From Gemmatimonadales bacterium (GTDB lineage: Bacteria > Gemmatimonadota > Gemmatimonadetes > Gemmatimonadales > GWC2-71-9): 64,000 nucleotides of DNA. This document shows positions 37,584 to 45,621 of the stretch, piece by piece; positions within the stretch are counted from its first letter, which is position 1; each line of letters starts with the position of its first letter. The stretch covers positions 62,001-126,000 of the forward strand of contig DASUJH010000020.1 in assembly GCA_036279355.1 (NCBI GenBank), in the 5' to 3' direction. The notes below the pieces were generated by a model. The model saw nothing but the letters and a program-made list of their open reading frames with translations. It did not search any database and was not told the DNA's origin. Made by a program: the position numbers and the translations under genes.

Positions 37584-37617
37584 AAGAAAAAGCGGGATAC
37601 CGTTGCCGGCACCCCGC
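37584..37617 (-). terminator. intrinsic terminator of ssrA
   Basis: Seven bases past the tmRNA 3' end: an 11-bp stem (37617-37607 pairing with 37602-37592, two G-U pairs) closed by a GCAA tetraloop (GNRA type), followed on the minus strand by TTTTTCTT. The clearest Rho-independent terminator in the window. Confidence 0.85.
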
Positions 37618-37623
37618 TCCCGA

Positions 37624-37987
37624 TGGAGGCGGAGGGAATCGAACCCTCGTCCGAGTAAGGCTCCAGAACCGCGTCTACGTGCGTAGGCCCGACTTCTTCC
37701 CTTTTCTCCGGACCGGCGCCGAGCCGGCCTGCCCGGAGATCAACCTCTTGCCCAACTCGCTCGACGCGGCGAGGTCTCGCGGCGAGCCAGTCCGGCTTTG
37801 CGATTCGGCGGAGGCGCTCCGGACGAGCTCCATCCGCCGAAGGTGCGAGAAGCGAGCGTTAGCTCAGCTTACGCAGCCAGTGCCAGTTCTGAGTTGGCAG
37901 TTGAAACGTTCCAGACGGTTTCACCAGGGATCTGGACCTGGGCACGCTACGATTCCTTCATCGAACCCGTCGAAGCCAGTCGCCCCC
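37624..37987 (-). ncRNA. ssrA: transfer-messenger RNA (tmRNA), proteolysis tag ANSELALAA
   Basis: About 364 nt. The 5' end GGGGGCGACTGGCTTCGACG and the 3' end with GGGTTCGATTCCC T-arm and CGCCTCC-A pair as the tRNA-like acceptor (7 bp, one G-U). CCA is not encoded: the next bases are TCG. The internal reading frame at 37898-37869 gives A-N-S-E-L-A-L-A-A then TAA, so the added tag is AANSELALAA with the charged alanine. One-piece, not circularly permuted. Rescues stalled ribosomes with SmpB. Confidence 0.93.
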
Positions 37988-37998
37988 GGGTCGCCCTT

Positions 37999-38007
37999 AA
38001 TATAACA
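37999..38007 (-). promoter_or_regulatory. ssrA promoter, extended -10
   Basis: On the minus strand TGT-TATATT (38007-37999) is an extended -10 (TGn plus hexamer) just before the tmRNA 5' end; no good -35 precedes it. The site is between the ssrA 5' end and the stop of the diguanylate cyclase gene. Confidence 0.55.
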
Positions 38008-38027
38008 GGCCATGTGGTCGGGGCGGC

Positions 38028-39509
38028 TCAGACGGCCCGCGCCGCGGCCTCGACGCGGTTTCTCCCGCTGCGCTTGGCCGCCTCGAGCGCGCCTGCCGCC
38101 TGAGCGCCCAATTGCTCGACGCTCCGGCCCGTCTCGGGGCACGCCGCGACCCCGAACGAGGCGCTGAGCGGCCAGTGGCGGCCCTTCCAGTCCCATGGGG
38201 TGGTGCCGAGCTTGATCCGGATCCGCTCGGCGACGCGGAGGGCTAGCTCGAGCGAGGCGTCAGGCAGCCAGACCGCGAACTCCTCGCCGCCGATGCGCGC
38301 CGGGGAGTCCGACCCGCGCACCTGCTCCCGGAGAATGCGCGCCAGGTGCAGCAGCACGGCGTCACCAGCCAGCGAACCGAGCGCATCGTTCAGCACGCGG
38401 AAGCGGTCGAGGTCCACAAAGATGAGCGCGCCGGTTGTGCCCGCCTCCCCGTCGCCGCGGCAGAGGAGCGCGTCCAGTCCGCGACGATTGAGGAGTCCCG
38501 TGAGCGGATCAAGCACGGCCGCGTTGCGGCTCCGGTCTTCCGCGAACGCGGCGGCGAGCCTGGGGCCCGCCTGCGCCAGCGCCTCGATCAGCTCGGCGCG
38601 CGCCGCACCACTTGGTTCGGCCCCGGTCGGGATGTGGATGGCGACCGCACCCACGGTCTCCGCGCCGGCCGGTATCGGCACCAGCAGCATCGCCCCCTGC
38701 CGTTCGCGGCGATCCGGTACCACATCGCCGAGCGGGTCGTCACTCACGATATGTTGGCCGGCTGCTCCGGTGGCGACCCGCGCGAGTGCGCTGTCCGGCG
38801 GGAGTACGGTGTCGGCCAGCCGGCCGTCGCCCCGTCCCGATACCCCCGCCACCCGGACGCCCCCAACCTCTCGCGCGACCACGACCACCTCGGCCCCGAG
38901 CGAGCGCTCGAGCTGATAGGCGAGCCTCAGACCCACGCTTGCCGCCGATTCGAACGCTGCCTCATCGCCCTGCGCCTGCGCCGCCGCCACCGCGTCCGGG
39001 CGCCGTCGGAGCCCCGTGACGAGCCCGTCGAGATCGTGGCCCACACGCGCGATTGAAGCCGCGTCGGGCGTGCCAGGCAGGAGCACGCCGGCCGCCACAC
39101 CGCCGGCGGTCCGGAACACCAGCGTGCCACCATCCATCGGCTCGCTCCCGCCCTCGTCGCTGTCGCGGGCCCGCTCGAGGCGGCGGTCCACGCCCGTAAT
39201 CTGCGCCACCGAGAGGTGCTCCGCGTCCACCACCCGCTCGGCGCGCGGCCCTTCCTCTCCCGGCGGCAGCTCGCTGATCCACACGCCGAGCCCGCCGCTC
39301 GCTCTGAGCAGCCAACCAAGCGCAGGGTCGGGGAGGAAGTATGGAGCGACCCCGCCTCTCTTGACCACCGCACGCCCGCGGCCGGTGCGCGGTTCATTAT
39401 TTCGGGACGGCCCGGAAGCCCGCGCCAGCCGCATCGCCGCCACCCATCCGATGCCGATGCCGGCGATACCCCCGACAGCCGCGGCAGCCGCCGTTCCCGC
39501 CGGAAGCAC
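38028..39509 (-). CDS. diguanylate cyclase with one membrane segment and a GAF-like middle
   Basis: About 493 aa. One N-terminal transmembrane helix (AAAAAVGGIAGIGIGWVAAM), a middle region with GAF-like spacing (residues about 150-310), and a C-terminal GGDEF domain: DPLTGLLNRRGLDALL, FVDLDRFRVLNDALGSLAGD, the active loop RIGGEEFAVWLP and an inhibitory RxxD (RGSD) five residues before GGEEF. So it should make c-di-GMP with product feedback. Start: GTG 39509 right after the larB stop, or GTG 39533 overlapping it. Pairs functionally with the HD-GYP-type gene at 12-13 kb only in the sense of the same second messenger. Confidence 0.85.
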   Translation of the reverse strand: MLPAGTAAAAAVGGIAGIGIGWVAAMRLARASGPSRNNEPRTGRGRAVVKRGGVAPYFLPDPALGWLLRASGGLGVWISELPPGEEGPRAERVVDAEHLSVAQITGVDRRLERARDSDEGGSEPMDGGTLVFRTAGGVAAGVLLPGTPDAASIARVGHDLDGLVTGLRRRPDAVAAAQAQGDEAAFESAASVGLRLAYQLERSLGAEVVVVAREVGGVRVAGVSGRGDGRLADTVLPPDSALARVATGAAGQHIVSDDPLGDVVPDRRERQGAMLLVPIPAGAETVGAVAIHIPTGAEPSGAARAELIEALAQAGPRLAAAFAEDRSRNAAVLDPLTGLLNRRGLDALLCRGDGEAGTTGALIFVDLDRFRVLNDALGSLAGDAVLLHLARILREQVRGSDSPARIGGEEFAVWLPDASLELALRVAERIRIKLGTTPWDWKGRHWPLSASFGVAACPETGRSVEQLGAQAAGALEAAKRSGRNRVEAAARAV

Positions 39510-39511
39510 GA

Positions 39512-40261
39512 TCAGCCCCGCAGGATCCGGCACGCGGCCGCGGCCGCGCCGAATCCGTTGTCGATGTTTACCACGGTGATTCCGGCCGCGCATGAATTGA
39601 GCATCGCGAGCAGTGCGGCGAGGCCGCCGAACGAAGCGCCGTACCCGATGCTCGTCGGCACCGCGATGACGGGCGCGGCGACGAGCCCTCCCACCACGCT
39701 CGGCAGCGCGCCTTCCATTCCCGCCGCCACGAGGATGACGTCGGCCGCGCGGAGCTGATCGCTCGCGGCAAGGAGCCGGTGCAGCCCGGCGACGCCTACG
39801 TCCGGCAAGCGCGCCACCCCGTAGCCGAACGCATCGACCGTGACGGCGGCCTCCTCCGCTACCGGGAGATCGCTCGTGCCCGCCGAGACGACAAGCACGG
39901 TGCCCGTGCGCGCAAGGGGCCGCGGCTCGGGAGGCAGGTACACGGTGCGGCCCAGTGCGTTCCACTGGAGCCGCGGATGGCGCTCGGCCAGCGCGGCCGC
40001 CATCGGCGCGTTGGCGCGAGTGCCGAGAAAGGCGCCGTCCGCCGCGGCCAGCCGATCGCAGATGGCCGTCACCTGCCCGACGGTCTTCCCCGCGCAGAAG
40101 ACCACCTCCGGCTGCCCCTGCCGGAGTGAGCGGTGGTGGTCGACCTTGGCGAAGTCGAGATCCTCGAACGGAAGGCGGCTGAGCCGGGTGACGGCTGCCG
40201 CCGGGGCGAGTCGGCCAGCGGCGACCTCGGCAAGCAGCGATTCGAGCTCGGCGGCGGTCAC
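39512..40261 (-). CDS. larB: LarB-like pyridinium-3,5-biscarboxylate mononucleotide synthase
   Basis: 249 aa. The C-terminal two thirds are PurE-like (VVSAGTSDLPVAEEAA, VGVAGLHRLL, VILVAAGMEGALPSVVGGL, PVIAVPTSIGYGASFGGLAALLAML, VVNIDNGFGAAAAA), the hallmark of LarB, which carboxylates nicotinate adenine dinucleotide in nickel-pincer cofactor synthesis. GTG 40261 overlaps dusB. larC, larE and a lactate racemase are not in the window. Confidence 0.88.
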   Translation of the reverse strand: MTAAELESLLAEVAAGRLAPAAAVTRLSRLPFEDLDFAKVDHHRSLRQGQPEVVFCAGKTVGQVTAICDRLAAADGAFLGTRANAPMAAALAERHPRLQWNALGRTVYLPPEPRPLARTGTVLVVSAGTSDLPVAEEAAVTVDAFGYGVARLPDVGVAGLHRLLAASDQLRAADVILVAAGMEGALPSVVGGLVAAPVIAVPTSIGYGASFGGLAALLAMLNSCAAGITVVNIDNGFGAAAAACRILRG

Positions 40262-41241
40262 GCCACCTTGGCGATCGGCTCGAGGTAGCCGAGGAAGATC
40301 GCCTCGGCTTGCGCGATGGACTCGACCTGGAACAAGCGCTGGCGCAATTCGCTCGCGCCATGGAGGCCCCGAGTGTACCAGCCGAGGTGCTTGCGAAACT
40401 CGACGACGGTGCGCCGGGTGTCCCCCTGCAGGCGGATCGCAAGGCGCGCATGGTCTAGCGCCACGCGGAACCGCTCGGCGGCGGAGGGAGCCGGCGGCTT
40501 GGGACGATCGTCAAGCAGCGCGCGCGCATCGCGAAAGAGCCAGGGATTGCCGAATGACGCGCGCCCCACCATCACGCCGGCACACCCCGTGTGGTCCCGC
40601 ATGCGCACGATGTCCTCCGGGGTCTGGATGTCCCCGTTGCCGATGACCGGGATGTCGAGCGCTTCCACGACGCGCGCGATCTCGTCCCAGTTGGCCGACC
40701 CCGAAAACATCTGGGTGCGGGTACGTGCATGGAGCGTGAACGCACGGGCGCCGGCGTCCTGCATCCGCAGAGCGATGCCCACCGGATCGCGCAGCTCGTC
40801 GCTCCAGCCGCTCCGCGTCTTCACCGTGACCGGAAGGTGCGTCGCATCGATCACCGCGCGGATAATGCGCGCGACGAGACCAAGATCGCGCAGGCACCCC
40901 GAGCCGCCGTTCCGCTTGACGACTTTCTTCACCGGGCAGCCGAAGTTGATGTCGATGAACTCGGGCCCATAGTGCTCGGTCACGAGCCCCGCAGCCTCCG
41001 CCATGGCATCCGGATCGGCGCCATAAATCTGAATGCCGATCGGGCGCTCACATGGCTCGAACTCCGCGCCCTCGAGCGTGGTCCGGATGCGGCGGCGGAT
41101 GGCCTCTGACGACAGAAATTCGGACAGCACCACGTCGGCGCCCATCCGCCGGCAGAGCTGGCGGAACGGCGCCTCCGACACCCCGGCCATCGGAGCGAGG
41201 AGGAGGGGGAACGCGACGCCGGGAGCGTAGGGCAACTGCAT
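40258..41241 (-). CDS. dusB: tRNA-dihydrouridine synthase
   Basis: FMN enzyme reducing uridines in tRNA D-loops. 327 aa: LLLAPMAGVSEAPFRQLCRRMGAD, PIGIQIYGADPDAMAEAA, FIDINFGCPVKKVVKRNGGSG with the catalytic Cys, VTVKTRSGW, LHARTRTQMFSGSANW, IPVIGNGDIQTPED and GVMVGRASFGNPWLF. Dus subtype B is the likeliest. ATG 41241 appears to be at the transcription start of its own promoter. Confidence 0.9.
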   Translation of the reverse strand: MQLPYAPGVAFPLLLAPMAGVSEAPFRQLCRRMGADVVLSEFLSSEAIRRRIRTTLEGAEFEPCERPIGIQIYGADPDAMAEAAGLVTEHYGPEFIDINFGCPVKKVVKRNGGSGCLRDLGLVARIIRAVIDATHLPVTVKTRSGWSDELRDPVGIALRMQDAGARAFTLHARTRTQMFSGSANWDEIARVVEALDIPVIGNGDIQTPEDIVRMRDHTGCAGVMVGRASFGNPWLFRDARALLDDRPKPPAPSAAERFRVALDHARLAIRLQGDTRRTVVEFRKHLGWYTRGLHGASELRQRLFQVESIAQAEAIFLGYLEPIAKVA

Positions 41242-41247
41242 GGCGTG

Positions 41248-41276
41248 AACATACTTGCCCGTGTGAAGCCGGGCAA
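41248..41276 (-). promoter_or_regulatory. dusB promoter, leaderless
   Basis: TTGCCC (41276-41271), 17 bases, TATGTT (41253-41248) on the minus strand. Six bases separate the -10 from the dusB ATG, so the expected start coincides with the A of the start codon. Confidence 0.5.
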
Positions 41277-41281
41277 CTCGT

Positions 41282-41311
41282 TTGACAGTGCGCCCTGCGC
41301 GCGGGTAGGTT
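41282..41311 (+). promoter_or_regulatory. ptsN-like gene promoter, near-leaderless
   Basis: Consensus TTGACA (41282-41287), 18 bases, TAGGTT (41306-41311). Expected start near 41318, two bases before the ATG at 41320. No ribosome site is present. Confidence 0.55.
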
Positions 41312-41319
41312 CGTGCGCC

Positions 41320-41772
41320 ATGCGTCTCGGCGACTATTTCACCGATGGATCGGTACGACTCGCGCTCCGGGGTGCGACACCCGATGCGGTGCTTGCCGAG
41401 CTGGTGGGGCTGCTGCATCTCGACGACGACGATGCCGCTGAACTGTTGCGCGTGCTCCAACGCCGCGAGAGTCTGGGCTCGACCGGGGTCGGGCACGGCA
41501 TCGCCATTCCGCACTCTCGCTCGCTCGCGATCGGCCGACTGCGGCTGGCCTACGGGCGCCGTCCCGAGGGCGTGGAGTACGATGCACTCGACGGGCAACC
41601 GGTATATCACTTCTTTCTGATCGTGGCGCCGCCCAGCCAAGGCGGTGCCGAGTATCTGCCGGTGCTCGGGCAGATCGCCCGGTTCGTGAAGGAACCCGGC
41701 GTGCCCGAGCGCCTCGCGGGGCTTACGCGGCCCGAGGACTTCCTCGCGCTGCTCGACCAGAAGGGAGTCTAG
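41320..41772 (+). CDS. PTS EIIA-Ntr-like protein
   Basis: 150 aa, EIIA-2/PtsN fold: MRLGDYFTDGSVRLALRGATPDAVLAELVGLL, LQRRESLGSTGVGHGIAIPHSRS with the phosphorylatable His, then VYHFFLIVAPPSQGGAEYLPVLGQIARF. In the nitrogen PTS this protein is phosphorylated by NPr and regulates K+ transport and other targets. No rpoN, hpf or npr neighbour here, unlike the proteobacterial arrangement. Start ATG 41320 fixed by the promoter spacing. msrA follows after 2 bases. Confidence 0.85.
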   Translation: MRLGDYFTDGSVRLALRGATPDAVLAELVGLLHLDDDDAAELLRVLQRRESLGSTGVGHGIAIPHSRSLAIGRLRLAYGRRPEGVEYDALDGQPVYHFFLIVAPPSQGGAEYLPVLGQIARFVKEPGVPERLAGLTRPEDFLALLDQKGV

Positions 41773-41774
41773 GA

Positions 41775-42329
41775 ATGGCGGAGGCGCGGCACGAGGTGGC
41801 GACGCTCGCAGGTGGATGCTTCTGGTGTGTTGAGGCGGTGTTCGAGCGGCTCGAGGGTGTCGAGCGCGTCGTCTCCGGCTACATCGGCGGGCGGACGCCC
41901 AACCCCACTTACGAACAGGTTTGCGGCGGCAACACGGGGCATGCCGAAGCGGTGCAGGTCACCTTCGATCCCGACGTGATCGGCTACCGCGAAATCCTCG
42001 AGGTCTTCTTCGCCTTTCACGACCCGACAACGCTCGATCGGCAAGGCGCGGATGTGGGCACGCAGTACCGCTCGGCCATCTTCGTCCACTCACCGGAGCA
42101 GGCGGCGACAGCCCGCGAGGTCGTGGCCGAGCTCGAGCGGCAGCATGCCTTCCCCGCCCCGATCGTGACCGAGATCGTGCCGGCCGGCACCTTCTATCCG
42201 GCCGAGGGCTATCACCAGAGTTACTACGACCAGAATCCGGAGCGGATGTACTGCCAGGCGGTGATCGCGCCGAAAGTCGCCAAGCTCCGGCAGCACTACG
42301 CCGGGCGCCTCAAGGCGGCGACTCACTAG
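41775..42329 (+). CDS. msrA: peptide methionine (S)-S-oxide reductase
   Basis: Repairs methionine-S-sulfoxide. 184 aa: TLAGGCFWCVEAVFERLEGV with the catalytic Cys, SGYIGGRTPNPTYEQVCGGNTGHAEAVQVTFDP, FFAFHDPTTLDRQGADVGTQYRS, YHQSYYDQNP. One further Cys (MYCQ) may resolve the disulfide. AGGA ribosome site. Its last 20 bases overlap the convergent hypothetical gene. Confidence 0.96.
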   Translation: MAEARHEVATLAGGCFWCVEAVFERLEGVERVVSGYIGGRTPNPTYEQVCGGNTGHAEAVQVTFDPDVIGYREILEVFFAFHDPTTLDRQGADVGTQYRSAIFVHSPEQAATAREVVAELERQHAFPAPIVTEIVPAGTFYPAEGYHQSYYDQNPERMYCQAVIAPKVAKLRQHYAGRLKAATH

Positions 42330-42765
42330 CTCGCTCGGCCGCCGCGCGCTCCAGCGCGGCGCGCTGCTGCCGGAGCGCCACCTCGCGACCCCACGCGGCG
42401 TGCAGCTCGCCGAGCAGCCAGTCGACGTCGCGCGTGAGGGCCACGACCGGCCCGGATGCATCGGGCGTGTCGCGGAGGGCGTGGGCCCGGTGTTCGATTT
42501 CGCGCTCGCGCGGCGCCAACGCCCTGGTCACCTCAGCCCACAGCCGGTCCTCCTGCTCGCGCGAGAGCGGCACCGGCGGAGGCTGGCCGGTGGATTCCCG
42601 GCTCAGCACCTCGTCCACCTTGCGCACTGTCTGCTCCGCCGTGTCGCCCACCCAGCTTGCGCCGGACTCGACCAGCGCCGCGAGTCGCGCGGCCGCATCC
42701 GCGATCTCCGAGGGCGTCGCCTTCGGGAGGATCGCGCGGACCAGACGCGTCAGGCCATCGGGCAT
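42310..42765 (-). CDS. hypothetical coiled-coil protein downstream of guaA
   Basis: 151 aa, not recognised. Helical and charged: an N-terminal LTRLVRAILPKATPSEIADAAARLAALVESG segment, then long Glu/Arg-rich helices ending in an Ala/Glu/Arg coiled coil (REVALRQQRAALERAAAERA). No Cys, no membrane segment. It starts 4 bases after the guaA stop and ends inside the 3' end of msrA, so it is the last gene of the guaA transcript. Confidence 0.55.
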   Translation of the reverse strand: MPDGLTRLVRAILPKATPSEIADAAARLAALVESGASWVGDTAEQTVRKVDEVLSRESTGQPPPVPLSREQEDRLWAEVTRALAPREREIEHRAHALRDTPDASGPVVALTRDVDWLLGELHAAWGREVALRQQRAALERAAAERASESPP

Positions 42766-42769
42766 CGCG

Positions 42770-44335
42770 TCACTCCCACTCGATCGTGGCGGGCGGTTTC
42801 GAGCTCACGTCGTAGACGACCCGATTCACACCGGCGACCTCGTTGGCGATCCGATTCGATGCGCGCGCCAGCACATCGGGCGGGAACGGGAACCAGTCCG
42901 CCGTCATGCCGTCGCGGCTGGTGACGGCGCGGAGCGCCACCGCCTGGTCGTAGGTGCGGAAGTCGCCCTGCACACCGACGGACCGGATCGGGAGGAGCAC
43001 AGCGAACGCCTGCCAGATCTCGTCGTAGAGTCCCGCTGCGCGGATTTCCTCGATGTAGATGTGGTCCGCGCGCCGAAGCACGTCGAGGCTCTCGGCCGTG
43101 ACCTCGCCCAGGATGCGGATGGCGAGCCCGGGGCCCGGAAACGGATGCCGCCCGACCATTTCCTCCGGCAGGCCCAGCTCGCGCCCCACCCGGCGCACCT
43201 CGTCCTTGAACAATTCGCGCAGCGGTTCGAGCAGGGTGAACGGCAGCCGCTCGGGCAGGCCACCCACGTTGTGGTGCGTCTTGATCGTGACCGATGGGCC
43301 GCCCCGCGGCGAGAGCGACTCGATGACGTCGGGGTAGAGCGTGCCCTGGACGAGATATTTCACATCCGGGCCCACCTGCCGTGCTTCGCGTTCGAACACC
43401 TCGATGAACGTGTGCCCGATCCGGCGCCGCTTCTCCTCCGGATCGGTGACACCCGCGAGGCGCGACAGAAACGCGTCAGCGGCGTCGACCACGCGGAGAT
43501 CGATGCCCAGGTGGCGCCGGAAAGTGCTCTCGACCTGCTCGCGCTCGTGCAGCCGGAGCAGGCCGTGATCCACGAAGATGCATGTCAACCGCTCGCCGAC
43601 GGCACGGTGCACCAGCACCGCGGCGACCGACGAATCCACGCCGCCCGAGAGCCCGCAGATGACGCGCTCGCCGGGCCGCACCAGCTGCCGGATGCGCTCG
43701 ACCTCCGTTTCGACGAAGTGGCCGGGGGTCCAGTCGGGCGTACAGCCACAGATGTCGAACAGGAACGTGTCCAGCACCTCGCCGCCGCGCGGCGTATGGG
43801 CGACTTCGGGATGGAATTGCACGCCGAAGAGCGGACGGCTCAGGTGCTCGATCCCGGCGATGAGGCAATTCTCGCTCGACGCGGTGACTGTGTAGCCCGG
43901 AGGCGGCGCATCGACGTGATCGCCATGACTCATCCACACCGGCGTCTCCTCCTCGACCGCGAACCCGCGAAAGAGCCGCCCGCCTTCGACCCGTACGATG
44001 GCGCGGCCGTATTCCCGCCGCTCCGCCGGCACCACCACGCCGCCCGAAAGATGGGCCATGAGCTGCATGCCGTAACAGAGACCGAGGATCGGCACGGCGA
44101 GCTCGAGCAGGGCGGCGTCGGCGGTGGGGACGTCCTCGCCGTAGACCGACGCGGGGCCGCCAGAGAGAATGATGCCCTTGGGGCACCAGTCGCGGATCCA
44201 GTCCACCGTGCGCGTGGGCGGGTGGATCTCGCAATACACGTGCGCCTCACGCACCCGGCGCGCGATGAGCTGGGTGTACTGGCTGCCGAAATCGATGATG
44301 AGAATGCCGCCGCGCGGCCGCGGCGCGGCGGTCAT
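42770..44335 (-). CDS. guaA: GMP synthase (glutamine-hydrolysing)
   Basis: Converts XMP to GMP. 521 aa. Glutaminase half: [49 protein letters not shown] (nucleophile Cys), FGVQFHPEV. Synthetase half: P-loop [49 protein letters not shown], dimerisation end with TRDGMTADW-like [13 protein letters not shown] and IEWE. ATG 44335 overlaps lysA. Confidence 0.97.
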   Translation of the reverse strand: MTAAPRPRGGILIIDFGSQYTQLIARRVREAHVYCEIHPPTRTVDWIRDWCPKGIILSGGPASVYGEDVPTADAALLELAVPILGLCYGMQLMAHLSGGVVVPAERREYGRAIVRVEGGRLFRGFAVEEETPVWMSHGDHVDAPPPGYTVTASSENCLIAGIEHLSRPLFGVQFHPEVAHTPRGGEVLDTFLFDICGCTPDWTPGHFVETEVERIRQLVRPGERVICGLSGGVDSSVAAVLVHRAVGERLTCIFVDHGLLRLHEREQVESTFRRHLGIDLRVVDAADAFLSRLAGVTDPEEKRRRIGHTFIEVFEREARQVGPDVKYLVQGTLYPDVIESLSPRGGPSVTIKTHHNVGGLPERLPFTLLEPLRELFKDEVRRVGRELGLPEEMVGRHPFPGPGLAIRILGEVTAESLDVLRRADHIYIEEIRAAGLYDEIWQAFAVLLPIRSVGVQGDFRTYDQAVALRAVTSRDGMTADWFPFPPDVLARASNRIANEVAGVNRVVYDVSSKPPATIEWE

Positions 44336-45621
44336 GGTGTGGCCCTCTCGCCGCGCGCGAGATCGGCGATCGTCTCGCGGGGCCGCGCAACCCACCAGCG
44401 ACCCCCGTCAATGACGACTTCGGGCGGCCGCGGCCGAGCGTTGTAGTTCGAGGCCATCACGAAGCCGTATGCGCCAGCACCGAGCACCGCCACCCGCTCT
44501 CCGGTCGCGAGCGCGGGAAGCGTACGATCGACCGCGAGAAAGTCGCCCGTCTCGCAGACCGGGCCCACTACATCCACTCTGTGCGGTGGGCGCCCCGCCG
44601 CCTCCAGCTCCACGATCTCGTGGTGCGCCTGATAGAGACTTGGCCGGATGAGGTCGTTCATGCCCGCGTCGAGCACCACGAAATCCCGACCGGCCGAATG
44701 CTTGCGATCGACGACTTCGGCGAGCAGCACGCCGGCCGGGCCTACGACGTAGCGGCCGGGCTCGACCACCACGGTGAGCCCGCTCCCTTGGAGCAGCGGC
44801 AGTACGGCGCGGGCGTATTGCGCGGGCTCGAGCACCGGCTCGTCGGCGTAACGGACGCCCAACCCGCCGCCCAGATCGATCGTGTCGAGCGCACGGGCAC
44901 CGAGCGCACGCACGTCGCGCACGAGCGCGAGCAACCGCTCGAGCCCGCGGACGAACGGCGCCGGCTCGCGGATCTGGCTGCCGAGGTGCATGGCGAGCGC
45001 TGTGAGCTCGAGCCGTGGGTGCGCCAGCGCGAATTGCGCCGCGCCCGCCACCTGATCGGTGGGAATGCCGAACTTGAGCCCGCTCCGGCCGGTCGCGATG
45101 TAGGGATGGGTATCCGCCGTGACGTCTGGATTCACCCGGATCCCGACGGCGACGTCGTGCCGCTCCTCGGCGGCAACGGCCGCCAGACGCTCGACCTCGG
45201 ACATCGACTCGACGTTGATCTGCCCTACCCCCGCGCGGACCGCCGCGCGCAGCTCCTCGGCGCGCTTGCCCACGCCGCTGAACACGATGCCCCCTGCGGG
45301 AAACCCGGCCGCGAGCGCGCGCGCCAGCTCGCCGGCCGAGACGATGTCCGCGCCCGCACCGACGCGCGCGAGCGCGTGCAGCACCGCGAGGTTGCCGTTC
45401 GACTTGATCGCGAAGCAAATCCGGTGGGGCACAGCAGACAGTGCCGCATCGAGCGCGGCGTAGCGCTCGCGCACCGCGTCCAGGTTGTAGACGTACGCCG
45501 GCGTGCCTACCGTTTCAGCGATCTCGGAGAGCCGTAGTCCCCCCATGGCGAGCGACGGCCCGACGCGGACAAGACCCGCATCGGCGAAGAGCCCGGGCTC
45601 CGTCAGTACGCCTTCGCCCAC
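44332..45621 (-). CDS. lysA: diaminopimelate decarboxylase
   Basis: Final lysine step. 429 aa alanine-racemase-fold barrel: [30 protein letters not shown] with the PLP Lys, [50 protein letters not shown], and CETGDFLA with the cross-subunit Cys. GTG 45621 is preceded by GGAGG and puts the conserved LFxDxGLVRV segment inside the protein; it overlaps proS by 19 bases. Confidence 0.93.
   Translation of the reverse strand: MGEGVLTEPGLFADAGLVRVGPSLAMGGLRLSEIAETVGTPAYVYNLDAVRERYAALDAALSAVPHRICFAIKSNGNLAVLHALARVGAGADIVSAGELARALAAGFPAGGIVFSGVGKRAEELRAAVRAGVGQINVESMSEVERLAAVAAEERHDVAVGIRVNPDVTADTHPYIATGRSGLKFGIPTDQVAGAAQFALAHPRLELTALAMHLGSQIREPAPFVRGLERLLALVRDVRALGARALDTIDLGGGLGVRYADEPVLEPAQYARAVLPLLQGSGLTVVVEPGRYVVGPAGVLLAEVVDRKHSAGRDFVVLDAGMNDLIRPSLYQAHHEIVELEAAGRPPHRVDVVGPVCETGDFLAVDRTLPALATGERVAVLGAGAYGFVMASNYNARPRPPEVVIDGGRWWVARPRETIADLARGERATP

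Noticed and set aside
39512-40261. A second purE
   Set aside because: The N-terminal third and the C-terminal NIDNGFGAAAAA are LarB features, and a true class I purE is at 33993.
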